This document shows, piece by piece, positions 14,406 through 21,231 of a stretch of DNA of 25,887 nt. The notes beneath the pieces are model-generated. The model searched no databases. It was not told the DNA's origin and saw only the letters and a program-made list of their open reading frames with translations. The position numbers and the translations under genes are program-made. Origin of the DNA: Methanomicrobia archaeon LH_S13 (GTDB taxonomy: Archaea; Halobacteriota; Syntropharchaeia; Alkanophagales; Methanospirareceae); assembly GCA_023659785.1 (NCBI GenBank), contig JAGXOR010000005.1, positions 1 to 25,887 on the forward strand, read 5' to 3'. Each line of letters starts with the position of its first letter. The stretch's first letter is position 1.

Positions 14406-16994
14406 TCAAACCGCTACAAATATCCCTTCCTTCTCAGTCTTCATTATCTCAAACTCAACTGTTGGTGCCCGGCATTTGATTTCCTCTGGCTTTACACCTA
14501 TCTGCTTGCCCACTTCTTTAACGTATTCGGGCAAACAGAATCCCACAGATAGAACCACCATATCGAACTCCTCTTCCTTCTCTTCCTGTTCGCCTTCAAC
14601 CATGTATATCAATCTCAAATTCTTTGTCTCTTCCTTTTCTGTGACCTTAATGTTGTGTATTTTCAAGGATTTGACATCGCGGGTATCCGCATAGATTTCA
14701 CGTGCAAAGATACAACAATCCACTCCCCTTTCCTTTGCGCTTTTTGCTTCTTGTAACAACAATTTAAATGCAATAGGTGAATATGACCTTTCGTCTTCAT
14801 CCGCATCTAAAACCTGTATAAACGCTATTTTCTTCGGAATGTCACCGTCATACGGTCTCATTATAATACCGCCATACGGTCCCGATTCGCTCAGTATACG
14901 TTCAAACTCCATCTGCGTAACCACGTTTTGATACATGAAATATTCTTCTCTTGGGTTCTTCTCCTCCATCTCCGCTGAAAATATTATCTTTTCTACCTTC
15001 AGCACCTTTCTCTCCTCTGTCTGGCGGTATTCTATCGCATCCCGCGGGCATACCTCCGCGCATATTCCACAACCAATACATTTTCGGCAGCTCAAACATC
15101 TATTCGCCTCTTCCACTGCTGTTGCCTCTTCGTAGCCCAGCTCCACTTCGTTAAAATTTGTTATCCGCTCTTCTACCGGCAGCTCAGGCATCACCCCCCT
15201 TTCTTTGTGCTCCACAAAATCCTTGAGCGCGAAATAATTTTTTGACAGTTTGAGTTTTTCCCGGGTTTCGTATTCATCCATAAAATCTATTTCTGATTCC
15301 ATTTTAAAATCTGCTCGTTTATCGCCACCTAAATAATCATTTATACTCAATGCTGCTCGTTTACCTGCTGCTATCGCTTCTATTACCGTTGCTGCTCCTG
15401 TTGCCGCTTCTCCACCTGCGAATATCCCCTCTACGGCTGTTCTGCCATCCTTTGACGTGCCGATCCATCTCCCTTTTGGCGTATCTACCCCACTGCCCTC
15501 AAGAAACTTCACATCCGATGCCTGACCTATTGCGGGTATCACCGTGTCCACGTCAATCACAAATTCAGAGCCCGCTACGGGAACGGGTCTCCTCCTGCCC
15601 GTCTCATCCGGCGGTCCCAGCTCCATGCGAACACATTCTATCTCTTCTACTCTGCTCGAACCCATAATCCTCGTTGGATTCGCTAAAAATATGATATTTA
15701 TGCCTTCTTCCTCCAGTGCTTCTAGTTCATCCTTCGACGCGGGCATCTCCGCTCTCGAGCGACGATAAACGATACACACTTCTGAGCCCAGTCGTAATGC
15801 ACTTCTTGCTGCATCTATCGCAACGTTTCCGCCTCCTACAACCACAACCTTTTTACCTATTTTCACTTCGTTCCCGAGATTAATACCGCGAAGGAAATCA
15901 ATACAGGGTATGACACCCCCCAAATTTTCCCCCGGAATTCTCAATTTTACGCTCACGTGCGCGCCAACAGAGATGAACATGGCATCGTAAGTTTTGCGTA
16001 GTTTCTCGAACATGTCCCGGTCAATGTCCACACCGGTTTTTATTTCCACGCCCAGTGCCCTAACAAAATCTATCTCTCGCTCCAGAATCGCTCTCGGTAA
16101 TCGGTATTTCGGAATGCCCGCAGCCATCATTCCTCCCGCCACGGGAAGTCTCTCAAATACCGTAACGTCGTATCCAAATCCCAAAAATTTCAAATCGTAT
16201 GCGGCACTCAAACCCGCTGGTCCGGCTCCGATTACCGCTACCCGTTTACCGGTCGTCGCAGGAACGTGCTCTGGCTTTAGCTCGAAATCTCCATAAATAT
16301 CATAAACGTGGTCGGCAACAAACCTCTTCAGTTTCGCGATTGAAATGGGCTCATCTACTAAACCCCGCTTGCACCTGTCCTCACATGGATGCGTGCAAAC
16401 GCGCCCTAAAACGCCCGGGAAGAGCACTTTTTCTCTTATTAAGTCGTAAGCTTCCTTGAATTTACCGTCTGCTATTAATCCCACGTAACCCCGGATATCC
16501 AGACTGACGGGGCAAGTAGCTTGACAGAACGGCGTTTCTCGCTCTATCGCATACGAATACGAAAGTGCCGCTTCCGGTGTGTATATTGCATTCCTGTTAC
16601 TCTGCCATTCATTGTACCTATCCGGAACGCTAACCGGGCATATTTTCCAGCATTCGCCACACAAATCACATTTTGTCGCATCAATTCTGATTGGGTTCCT
16701 TCGTACGCCTACCGTGAACCTATGACGATGCTCATCTCTCTCCACTCGTTCAATCACCGAACTTGTGAATACGTGAATCTTCTGATTGTTCTGATTGTTC
16801 TGATTCTCTTTTATCTGCTCTATAAGAGGGGCTAAAAGGTCGGAAGGGTGCTTTCCATCTACCAAATGGAGTTTAGAAAAAAGCCCGCCGATGTCGGATG
16901 TCCTCAAAACAAAAAAGACTTCTTTTTCATCATTGGCACAGTCTAAAGCCGCCGTTATTCCTTCGTACCCGCCTCCTATTATCAACACACTCAT
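14406..16994 (-). CDS. HdrA-like electron-transfer flavoprotein with an inserted GltD/NfnB-like module
   Basis: 862 residues read as three parts. Residues 1-145 resemble the first half of the HdrA FAD domain: SVLIIGGGYEGITAAL, a four-Cys ferredoxin motif (Cys109, 112, 115, 119), then PVSVPDRYNEW. Residues 150-560 are a GltD/NfnB-type NAD(P)H:flavin module: linker cysteines 157, 161, 200, 204, 208; FAD fold RVAVIGAGPAGLSAAYDL; second fold VVVVGGGNVAIDAARSAL; IFAGGEAATGAATVIEAI. Residues 630-650 carry a six-Cys ferredoxin-like motif. Residues 680-862 match the C-terminal HdrA region (YQNVVTQMEFERILSESGPY). The cysteines HdrA usually has after KKIAFIQ are absent. The gene overlaps mvhD by 4 bp (ATGA). 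An HdrABC-MvhD-type complex exchanging electrons with NAD(P)H is my inference. The chain stops abruptly at GIFVAV. Confidence 0.85.
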   Translation of the reverse strand: MSVLIIGGGYEGITAALDCANDEKEVFFVLRTSDIGGLFSKLHLVDGKHPSDLLAPLIEQIKENQNNQNNQKIHVFTSSVIERVERDEHRHRFTVGVRRNPIRIDATKCDLCGECWKICPVSVPDRYNEWQSNRNAIYTPEAALSYSYAIERETPFCQATCPVSLDIRGYVGLIADGKFKEAYDLIREKVLFPGVLGRVCTHPCEDRCKRGLVDEPISIAKLKRFVADHVYDIYGDFELKPEHVPATTGKRVAVIGAGPAGLSAAYDLKFLGFGYDVTVFERLPVAGGMMAAGIPKYRLPRAILEREIDFVRALGVEIKTGVDIDRDMFEKLRKTYDAMFISVGAHVSVKLRIPGENLGGVIPCIDFLRGINLGNEVKIGKKVVVVGGGNVAIDAARSALRLGSEVCIVYRRSRAEMPASKDELEALEEEGINIIFLANPTRIMGSSRVEEIECVRMELGPPDETGRRRPVPVAGSEFVIDVDTVIPAIGQASDVKFLEGSGVDTPKGRWIGTSKDGRTAVEGIFAGGEAATGAATVIEAIAAGKRAALSINDYLGGDKRADFKMESEIDFMDEYETREKLKLSKNYFALKDFVEHKERGVMPELPVEERITNFNEVELGYEEATAVEEANRCLSCRKCIGCGICAEVCPRDAIEYRQTEERKVLKVEKIIFSAEMEEKNPREEYFMYQNVVTQMEFERILSESGPYGGIIMRPYDGDIPKKIAFIQVLDADEDERSYSPIAFKLLLQEAKSAKERGVDCCIFAREIYADTRDVKSLKIHNIKVTEKEETKNLRLIYMVEGEQEEKEEEFDMVVLSVGFCLPEYVKEVGKQIGVKPEEIKCRAPTVEFEIMKTEKEGIFVAV
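16780..16806. repeat. Three 9-bp tandem repeats inside the HdrA-like gene
   Basis: TTCTGATTG occurs three times in a row (last copy ends in C). On the coding strand this gives the Asn/Gln-rich stretch ENQNNQNNQK at residues 63-72, in a loop between the FAD fold start and the first ferredoxin motif. The unit length of 9 bp keeps the frame, so copy number may vary harmlessly. Confidence 0.8.
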
Positions 16995-17743
16995 TCAACG
17001 CCCTCCACTACTTTTGCAACATAAGTTGGTGTATTGTCCCGTATTTCATGGAGCGCAATCAGTTCATGCCTTTTCAAGTCCAGAATGTGCCTGAACACCA
17101 CGTTTGGCTTCCAATTTAATTCTGACGATATTTCCTTCACTGACATCGGCTTCTTTAACTTCAACAGTATCCTCTTCGCTTCATAATCCTCCCGCACCAT
17201 ATCGTCCAGCAATCTGTCCATCTCATGCTGCGTAAAAACTTCTCCGTACTTGTTCCCCTCTTCCAGCAGTTCTCTTTCTTTTGTTGCCAGTATTCTCAAT
17301 CGGTAATCCGCAGCCACCATACACACTGCTTCCATTTCCTCCTTATCAAATTCGATCCGCCCCATTTCCTCTATCTCTTCCGTAAACTCACTAATAGTTG
17401 ATGCAAATCGCTCGCCCTCGTTTGCACTTACCCATTCCAGTCTTAACCGTTCAGACTCAACTCCTGCCTCCTTTAACAATCGCCTCGCCATCTCTATCTT
17501 CTTCTCTGCATAATAATTCCCTTCTACGTAATGGCAATCCCCGGGATGGCAGCCACCTATAAACACGCCATCCGCACCGTATAGGAACGTATCCAGGATA
17601 ATCTCAGGATCTACTCGCCCACTGCACATCACTCTTATTATCCTTATATTCGGTGGATACCGAAAGCGAGAGACACCTGCCAAGTCCGCACCCGCATAAC
17701 AGCACCAGTTGCACATAAAACCGATTATTCTTGGCTCATACAT
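16991..17743 (-). CDS. mvhD: MvhD-type [2Fe-2S] electron-transfer protein with a winged-helix-like C-terminus
   Basis: 250 residues. Residues 1-140 are MvhD: FMCNWCCYAGAD (Cys11, 14, 15), RVMCSGRVDP (Cys40) and GGCHPGDCHY (Cys65, Cys70) supply the cluster ligands. MvhD normally delivers electrons from a hydrogenase or other donor to HdrA. The typical protein is about 140 residues; here about 110 more follow. Residues 195-250 (KKPMSVKEISSELNWKPNVV, then HILDLKRHELIALHEI) look like a winged helix-turn-helix. The stop overlaps the start of the HdrA-like gene (ATGA), so the two are co-translated. The ATG at 17743 has a poor ribosome site, and a short open frame with a better one overlaps it. No hydrogenase genes are in the window. 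Confidence 0.9.
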   Translation of the reverse strand: MYEPRIIGFMCNWCCYAGADLAGVSRFRYPPNIRIIRVMCSGRVDPEIILDTFLYGADGVFIGGCHPGDCHYVEGNYYAEKKIEMARRLLKEAGVESERLRLEWVSANEGERFASTISEFTEEIEEMGRIEFDKEEMEAVCMVAADYRLRILATKERELLEEGNKYGEVFTQHEMDRLLDDMVREDYEAKRILLKLKKPMSVKEISSELNWKPNVVFRHILDLKRHELIALHEIRDNTPTYVAKVVEGVE

Positions 17744-17763
17744 TTTCTTTTATTAATTTCCAC
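17725..17763 (-). CDS. Possible 12-codon leader peptide overlapping the mvhD start
   Basis: A GTG at 17763, preceded by GGGAGG with 7-nt spacing, opens a 12-residue frame (VEINKRKCMSQE) that ends in TAA at 17725. It overlaps the mvhD ATG (17743) in another frame. The Shine-Dalgarno here is clearly better than the one in front of mvhD, which suggests translational coupling. Chance is also possible. Confidence 0.3.
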   Translation of the reverse strand: MEINKRKCMSQE

Positions 17764-17814
17764 TTTTTATCGCCTCCCTTAAAATTTAAAACTTTCTTTT
17801 TGAAAAAGGTTTTT

Positions 17815-17991
17815 TTACGCCCACAGCCAAATTGCCGGTATCCAGTCAGTGTAAACTTTTCCATTAGCATCGGTGAATTTAGTGCAGTTTAATATTTTCT
17901 GTTGGTGCAAAGAAAGTAATTGTAAGTTATTTTTGATGTTATGTTGAGTTCCAGATGTTTGTTGATCGATATGAATAGACGTTATTAGCAT
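17815..17991 (-). pseudogene. Short HNH-nuclease-like remnant
   Basis: A 58-codon frame on the minus strand (ATG 17991, TAA 17815) reads SIHIDQQTSGTQHNIKN, then NLQLLSLHQQKILNCTKF. This resembles the second half of an HNH endonuclease domain (HIDH...GGT...NLQLL...CN..K). The spacing after HID is short and the metal/zinc residues are mostly missing, so it is probably a dead fragment. It continues to FTDANGKVYTDWIPAIW, which also looks like true protein sequence. It fills most of the gap upstream of mvhD. Confidence 0.35.
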
Positions 17992-18055
17992 TGTTCATGA
18001 AATTGTTCAGGTATTTTGTAGTGTAGTGCTAACTTTTAAAAAGGGAGAGAAGATA

Positions 18056-18226
18056 ATGGAAGTGGAGTTAGAGAAGGGAGATGGAATTGAGCTCAAGATT
18101 CAGATGCTCGATACCATGGATGAGGTTATTATTAAAGTAGACGGAAAGGAACATACTTATAAAGAATTAGTAGAAAGGTTCGGTTACAGATTTGTTAAGT
18201 ATGAAGAGATAAGGGAAATGGATTAA
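18056..18226 (+). CDS. Small protein of unknown function (56 residues)
   Basis: The ATG at 18056 follows AAGGGAGAGAAGATA, a good ribosome site; an upstream ATG at 18026 would add ten residues with no ribosome site. The protein is acidic with alternating hydrophobic residues (MEVELEKGDGIELKIQML, then DEVIIKVDGKEHTYKELVE), consistent with a small beta-sheet followed by one helix. I recognise no family. The phosphodiesterase gene starts 67 bp downstream with its own ribosome site, so the two may share a transcript. Confidence 0.65.
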   Translation: MEVELEKGDGIELKIQMLDTMDEVIIKVDGKEHTYKELVERFGYRFVKYEEIREMD

Positions 18227-18293
18227 TAAGAGCAATATTTTTATTTTTAGGTATCCAAATGCAAAATATAAAGGAGAGGTAAGCAAAGCTAGA

Positions 18294-18794
18294 ATGAAAC
18301 TCGGAATAATAGCAGATACACATGATAATCTCGATGCGATAAGGGAAGCGGTAGGAGTTTTTAACTACGAAGGAATCGAAATGCTAATTCACGCCGGCGA
18401 TTTTGTAGCACCATTTACCGAGAAGCCATTTAGAAAGCTGAATGCACCTCTGGTAGGAATATTTGGCAATAATGACGGCGATAAGCTACTTTTGAGGGGG
18501 AAATACAGGGAGAAAGAAGTGGGAGAGATATACGAAGACCCTTATGAATTTAACCTCGCTACGAAGAAGATAATCGTGACGCACAAACCAAAGATAGTGG
18601 ATGCGTTAGCTGCGTCGGGTGCTTATGATGTAGTAATATATGGACATACACATGAATCGGTGATAAAGAAGAAGGAGGATAAAAAAGAAGCGATAGTGAT
18701 AAATCCAGGGGAATGCTGTGGATACCTTACAGGGAGAAAAACAGTGGCGATACTTGATTTGGAGAAGGGAGAGGCGAAGATAGTGGAATTGTGA
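18294..18794 (+). CDS. YfcE/MJ0936-type metallophosphoesterase
   Basis: 166 residues, the normal size of this small calcineurin-like phosphoesterase family. All metal-binding blocks are present in order: IADTHDN (7-13), HAGDF (33-37), FGNNDG (57-62), VTHKP and YGHTHES near 117-123, followed by NPGECCGYLTG. Family members hydrolyse phosphodiesters in vitro; the natural substrate is usually unknown. GGAGAGGT precedes the ATG by about 13 nt. The gene lies between the small protein and the hdrCB pair on the same strand. Confidence 0.9.
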   Translation: MKLGIIADTHDNLDAIREAVGVFNYEGIEMLIHAGDFVAPFTEKPFRKLNAPLVGIFGNNDGDKLLLRGKYREKEVGEIYEDPYEFNLATKKIIVTHKPKIVDALAASGAYDVVIYGHTHESVIKKKEDKKEAIVINPGECCGYLTGRKTVAILDLEKGEAKIVEL

Positions 18795-18841
18795 TGTTTT
18801 GTTGTCGAAGCAAAAAGTTCGCATGAAAAAATCGCAAGTTA

Positions 18842-18861
18842 TTTATAATACCTCATTATAA
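18842..18861 (+). promoter_or_regulatory. TATA-like box within a palindrome upstream of hdrCB
   Basis: TTTATAATA (18842-18850) is a TATA-like box about 50 bp before the hdrC ATG. It lies inside a perfect inverted repeat, TTATAAT-ACCTC-ATTATAA (18843-18861). A protein bound to this palindrome would block TBP, so it is a candidate operator controlling hdrCB. Confidence 0.45.
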
Positions 18862-18894
18862 AGATGTAGTAAACAAGGAGGTATATATATAAAA

Positions 18895-19533
18895 ATGGGA
18901 ACGTTAATGGAAGACGTGATTGATTGGGGAGGAGAGATTTTTGGCAGAGAACACATGGAAACAATAAAGGCGTGTGTGCAATGTGGCAAGTGTACTGGTG
19001 TTTGCCCAGGAGGGAGGATAACAGCACTCAGGACGAGAAAAATATTTCAGATGGTTCAGCAAGACATGCGTGAGGAAATATACAAATCACCTGAGCTGTG
19101 GTTCTGCTCTACCTGTTACACCTGCTATGAAAGGTGTCCAAAGGGAGTGAAAACAACTGATCTGATAAGAGTGATAAGAAACGTGGCTTCAAAGGATGGA
19201 TATATGCATTTGCAGCATAAGATGGTGAGTATGTATGTGATAAAAACAGGGCATACGGTGCCGGTAAAGGAGGAGATAGGAAAGATGCGAGAAGAATTAT
19301 CGAAAAACGTATATCCTGTTGATGCGATTGCTCCTACGGTGCAGAGGATACCAGGAGTTGCTGATAAGGCGGGGTACCCGGAGCTTACAGATAAGGCAGA
19401 ACAGATGGAGGAGCTGCGCACAATCTTTAAAGAAACAGGACACGCTAAGTTCGTAAACTTCAATTGGGATAAGATGGACTTAGACGTATCGGATGAAGAA
19501 ATGGAAGCAGCGGGATTGAAGAAAAAGGCATAA
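18895..19533 (+). CDS. hdrC: Heterodisulfide reductase subunit C
   Basis: 212 residues. Two [4Fe-4S] ferredoxin motifs are complete: Cys27, 30, 33, 37 (CVQCGKCTGVCPGG) and Cys71, 74, 77, 81 (CSTCYTCYERCPKG). HdrC carries electrons from HdrA to the disulfide-reducing HdrB. AAGGAGGT lies 13 nt before the ATG, separated by an AT-only stretch. hdrB follows 22 bp later with its own GGAGG. The tail after residue 120 (helical, ending LKKKA) is typical of soluble HdrC. No membrane segment is present, so this is the cytoplasmic HdrABC type and not HdrDE. Confidence 0.93.
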   Translation: MGTLMEDVIDWGGEIFGREHMETIKACVQCGKCTGVCPGGRITALRTRKIFQMVQQDMREEIYKSPELWFCSTCYTCYERCPKGVKTTDLIRVIRNVASKDGYMHLQHKMVSMYVIKTGHTVPVKEEIGKMREELSKNVYPVDAIAPTVQRIPGVADKAGYPELTDKAEQMEELRTIFKETGHAKFVNFNWDKMDLDVSDEEMEAAGLKKKA

Positions 19534-19555
19534 ACAAAGAAGGAGGAAAAAAGAA

Positions 19556-20461
19556 ATGGGAGAATATTTGGGAACGTATGCTTATTTCCTCGGGTGTATC
19601 ACACCGAACAGGTATCCGGGGATAGAAGCGGCGACGAAGAAGATATTTAAGGAGTTTGGAGTAGAAACGAAAGATATGCAGGGGGCTGCTTGTTGCCCCG
19701 CACCGGGTGCCTTTGGCTCCCTTGACTTACACACATGGCTGCCAATCGCAGCGCGGAATATCGCCATTGCGGAGGAGATGGACCTTGATATATACGTAAC
19801 ATGTAATGGCTGTTACGGGTCACTACAGGAAGCGGACCATCTAATGAAAGAGCATCCGAAGGTAAAAGAGGAGGCAAACAGGATATTGGGTAAAATCGGA
19901 AGAGAATACAAGGGGACTACAAAGATATACCATTCAATCGTACTTTTTCATGACCTTATAGGATTGGACAGGATAAAAGAGCACGTAAAAATACCGATGG
20001 ATGGTATAAACGTAGCAGAGCATTATGGTTGTCATTTCCTGAAGCCGAGTGACGTGAGAGGGCAGGGTTCTTCTGAAACTCCGCAGCAGATAAAGGACCT
20101 CGTTGAGGCTGTGGGTGCAAAGGCGGTGGATTATAAAGATAAGTTGATGTGCTGCGGCGCTGGAGGGGGAGTGAGAAGCTATGATGCGACTACTTCTTTA
20201 GACTGGACTCGTCAGAAGGTAGTGAATGCGATAAATGAGGGAGCGGATTGTATGGTTCATCCCTGCGCTTTCTGCCATCTGCAGCTCGATAGAGGGCAAT
20301 CAGACATGGCTAAAGTCTTAGGAGTAACAAATATGCTGCCTATCATCTTCTTCTCGCAGTTTATCGGTCTTGCAATGGGATTTAACGAGAAAGAGGTGGG
20401 TTTGGATATTCAGAAGACGAAGATACCAGATAAGATAAGAGATAAGTTTAATAGTGGGTAA
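19556..20461 (+). CDS. hdrB: Heterodisulfide reductase subunit B
   Basis: 301 residues, normal length. Two complete CCG domains are visible: Cys14, CC at 46-47, Cys83 and Cys86; then Cys159, CC at 199-200, Cys237 and Cys240. In HdrB these bind the two noncubane [4Fe-4S] clusters that reduce the CoM-S-S-CoB heterodisulfide or a related disulfide. All ligands are intact, so the enzyme should be functional. It follows hdrC in a two-gene unit and ends before an oligo-T terminator. The matching HdrA-like gene lies on the opposite strand upstream, facing away, after mvhD. Confidence 0.94.
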   Translation: MGEYLGTYAYFLGCITPNRYPGIEAATKKIFKEFGVETKDMQGAACCPAPGAFGSLDLHTWLPIAARNIAIAEEMDLDIYVTCNGCYGSLQEADHLMKEHPKVKEEANRILGKIGREYKGTTKIYHSIVLFHDLIGLDRIKEHVKIPMDGINVAEHYGCHFLKPSDVRGQGSSETPQQIKDLVEAVGAKAVDYKDKLMCCGAGGGVRSYDATTSLDWTRQKVVNAINEGADCMVHPCAFCHLQLDRGQSDMAKVLGVTNMLPIIFFSQFIGLAMGFNEKEVGLDIQKTKIPDKIRDKFNSG

Positions 20462-20478
20462 AAAGTAAAAAAAGAAAA

Positions 20479-20498
20479 TTTTTTTAATTTTTTTTCTT
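20479..20498 (+). terminator. Oligo-T terminator after hdrB
   Basis: Two runs of seven and eight T separated by AA, followed by CTT, begin 18 nt after the hdrB stop. This is a typical archaeal transcription stop signal on the plus strand. Confidence 0.6.
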
Positions 20499-20540
20499 AG
20501 GCGTTCTCTATGGGTTTGAACTGGCGCTAAAGTAGGTTGG

Positions 20541-20783
20541 TTACCAAAGTTTTGTCGGTTTCGAGAGTAAAGACAGCATTTGTCCCTTCTTCTGTCTTAC
20601 TGCGCGCAATTCCGCTTCTTTATCATATATCTCTCTTGTTATTTCCGTTTTTTTCTCCCCTTCTGCTGCATTTCTAAACTCACTTACTAAGGTATCTATC
20701 TCCTTTATCAGTCCAAATATTTCCTTATCCCTCTCTTTTACTGCTCCTTTTAGTTGAGATATTCCAGGTATAGCTTCTGGCAT
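20541..20783 (-). CDS. Small coiled-coil protein of unknown function
   Basis: 80 residues with a strong ribosome site (AGGAGGT, 6 nt before ATG) and a TATA-like stretch (AAATATAAATAG on the minus strand near 20830-20842), so it probably has its own promoter. Heptad-like charged sequence from residue 12 to 70 (LKGAVKERDKEIFGLIKEID, then EITREIYDKEAELRAVRQKK) predicts two helices forming a hairpin coiled coil. It superficially resembles prefoldin-like or ribosome-associated small proteins, but I see no diagnostic motif. It lies 68 bp downstream of S10. Confidence 0.7.
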   Translation of the reverse strand: MPEAIPGISQLKGAVKERDKEIFGLIKEIDTLVSEFRNAAEGEKKTEITREIYDKEAELRAVRQKKGQMLSLLSKPTKLW

Positions 20784-20851
20784 TTTATTACCTCCTTTTT
20801 ATTTTATTATAATTCTTGTAGAAATATCTATTTATATTTTTCTATTTTTTC

Positions 20852-21163
20852 CTACCCTTTCAGCACAATTTCTATGTAGACGTCCTTTGGTATGGGTATG
20901 CGCATAAGTTGTCGCAGTGCCCTTTCATCCGCTTCCAGGTCTATCAACCGTTTGTGAATGCGCATTTCCCAATGGTCCCAAGTAGGCGAACCTTCACCAT
21001 CTGGACTTTTTCTACAAGGCACGCCAAGCTTCTTTGTAGGAAGGGGGATAGGTCCCGACATTCTGACACCTGTGGTCTCTGCTATGCGCTTCACCTGCTG
21101 GCATATACCATCCAATTGTTTATGATTCGTACTCGATAGTTTTATCCGCGCTTTCTGGTTCAT
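20852..21163 (-). CDS. rps10: Small ribosomal subunit protein S10 (uS10)
   Basis: 103 residues, normal for archaea. KARIKLSSTNHKQLDGICQQ at the start, GVRMSGPIPLPTKK in the middle (the S10 loop facing the A/P sites) and DVYIEIVLKG at the end are diagnostic. It follows EF-1alpha by 68 bp in the same direction, the usual archaeal arrangement. GAAGAGAG precedes the ATG. Confidence 0.97.
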   Translation of the reverse strand: MNQKARIKLSSTNHKQLDGICQQVKRIAETTGVRMSGPIPLPTKKLGVPCRKSPDGEGSPTWDHWEMRIHKRLIDLEADERALRQLMRIPIPKDVYIEIVLKG

Positions 21164-21231
21164 CTCTCTTCCCTCTTTGCTTATCTTTAGCCTAGCCCCT
21201 GTCTATTTTACTTATCTTCCTTTGCCTCGAC

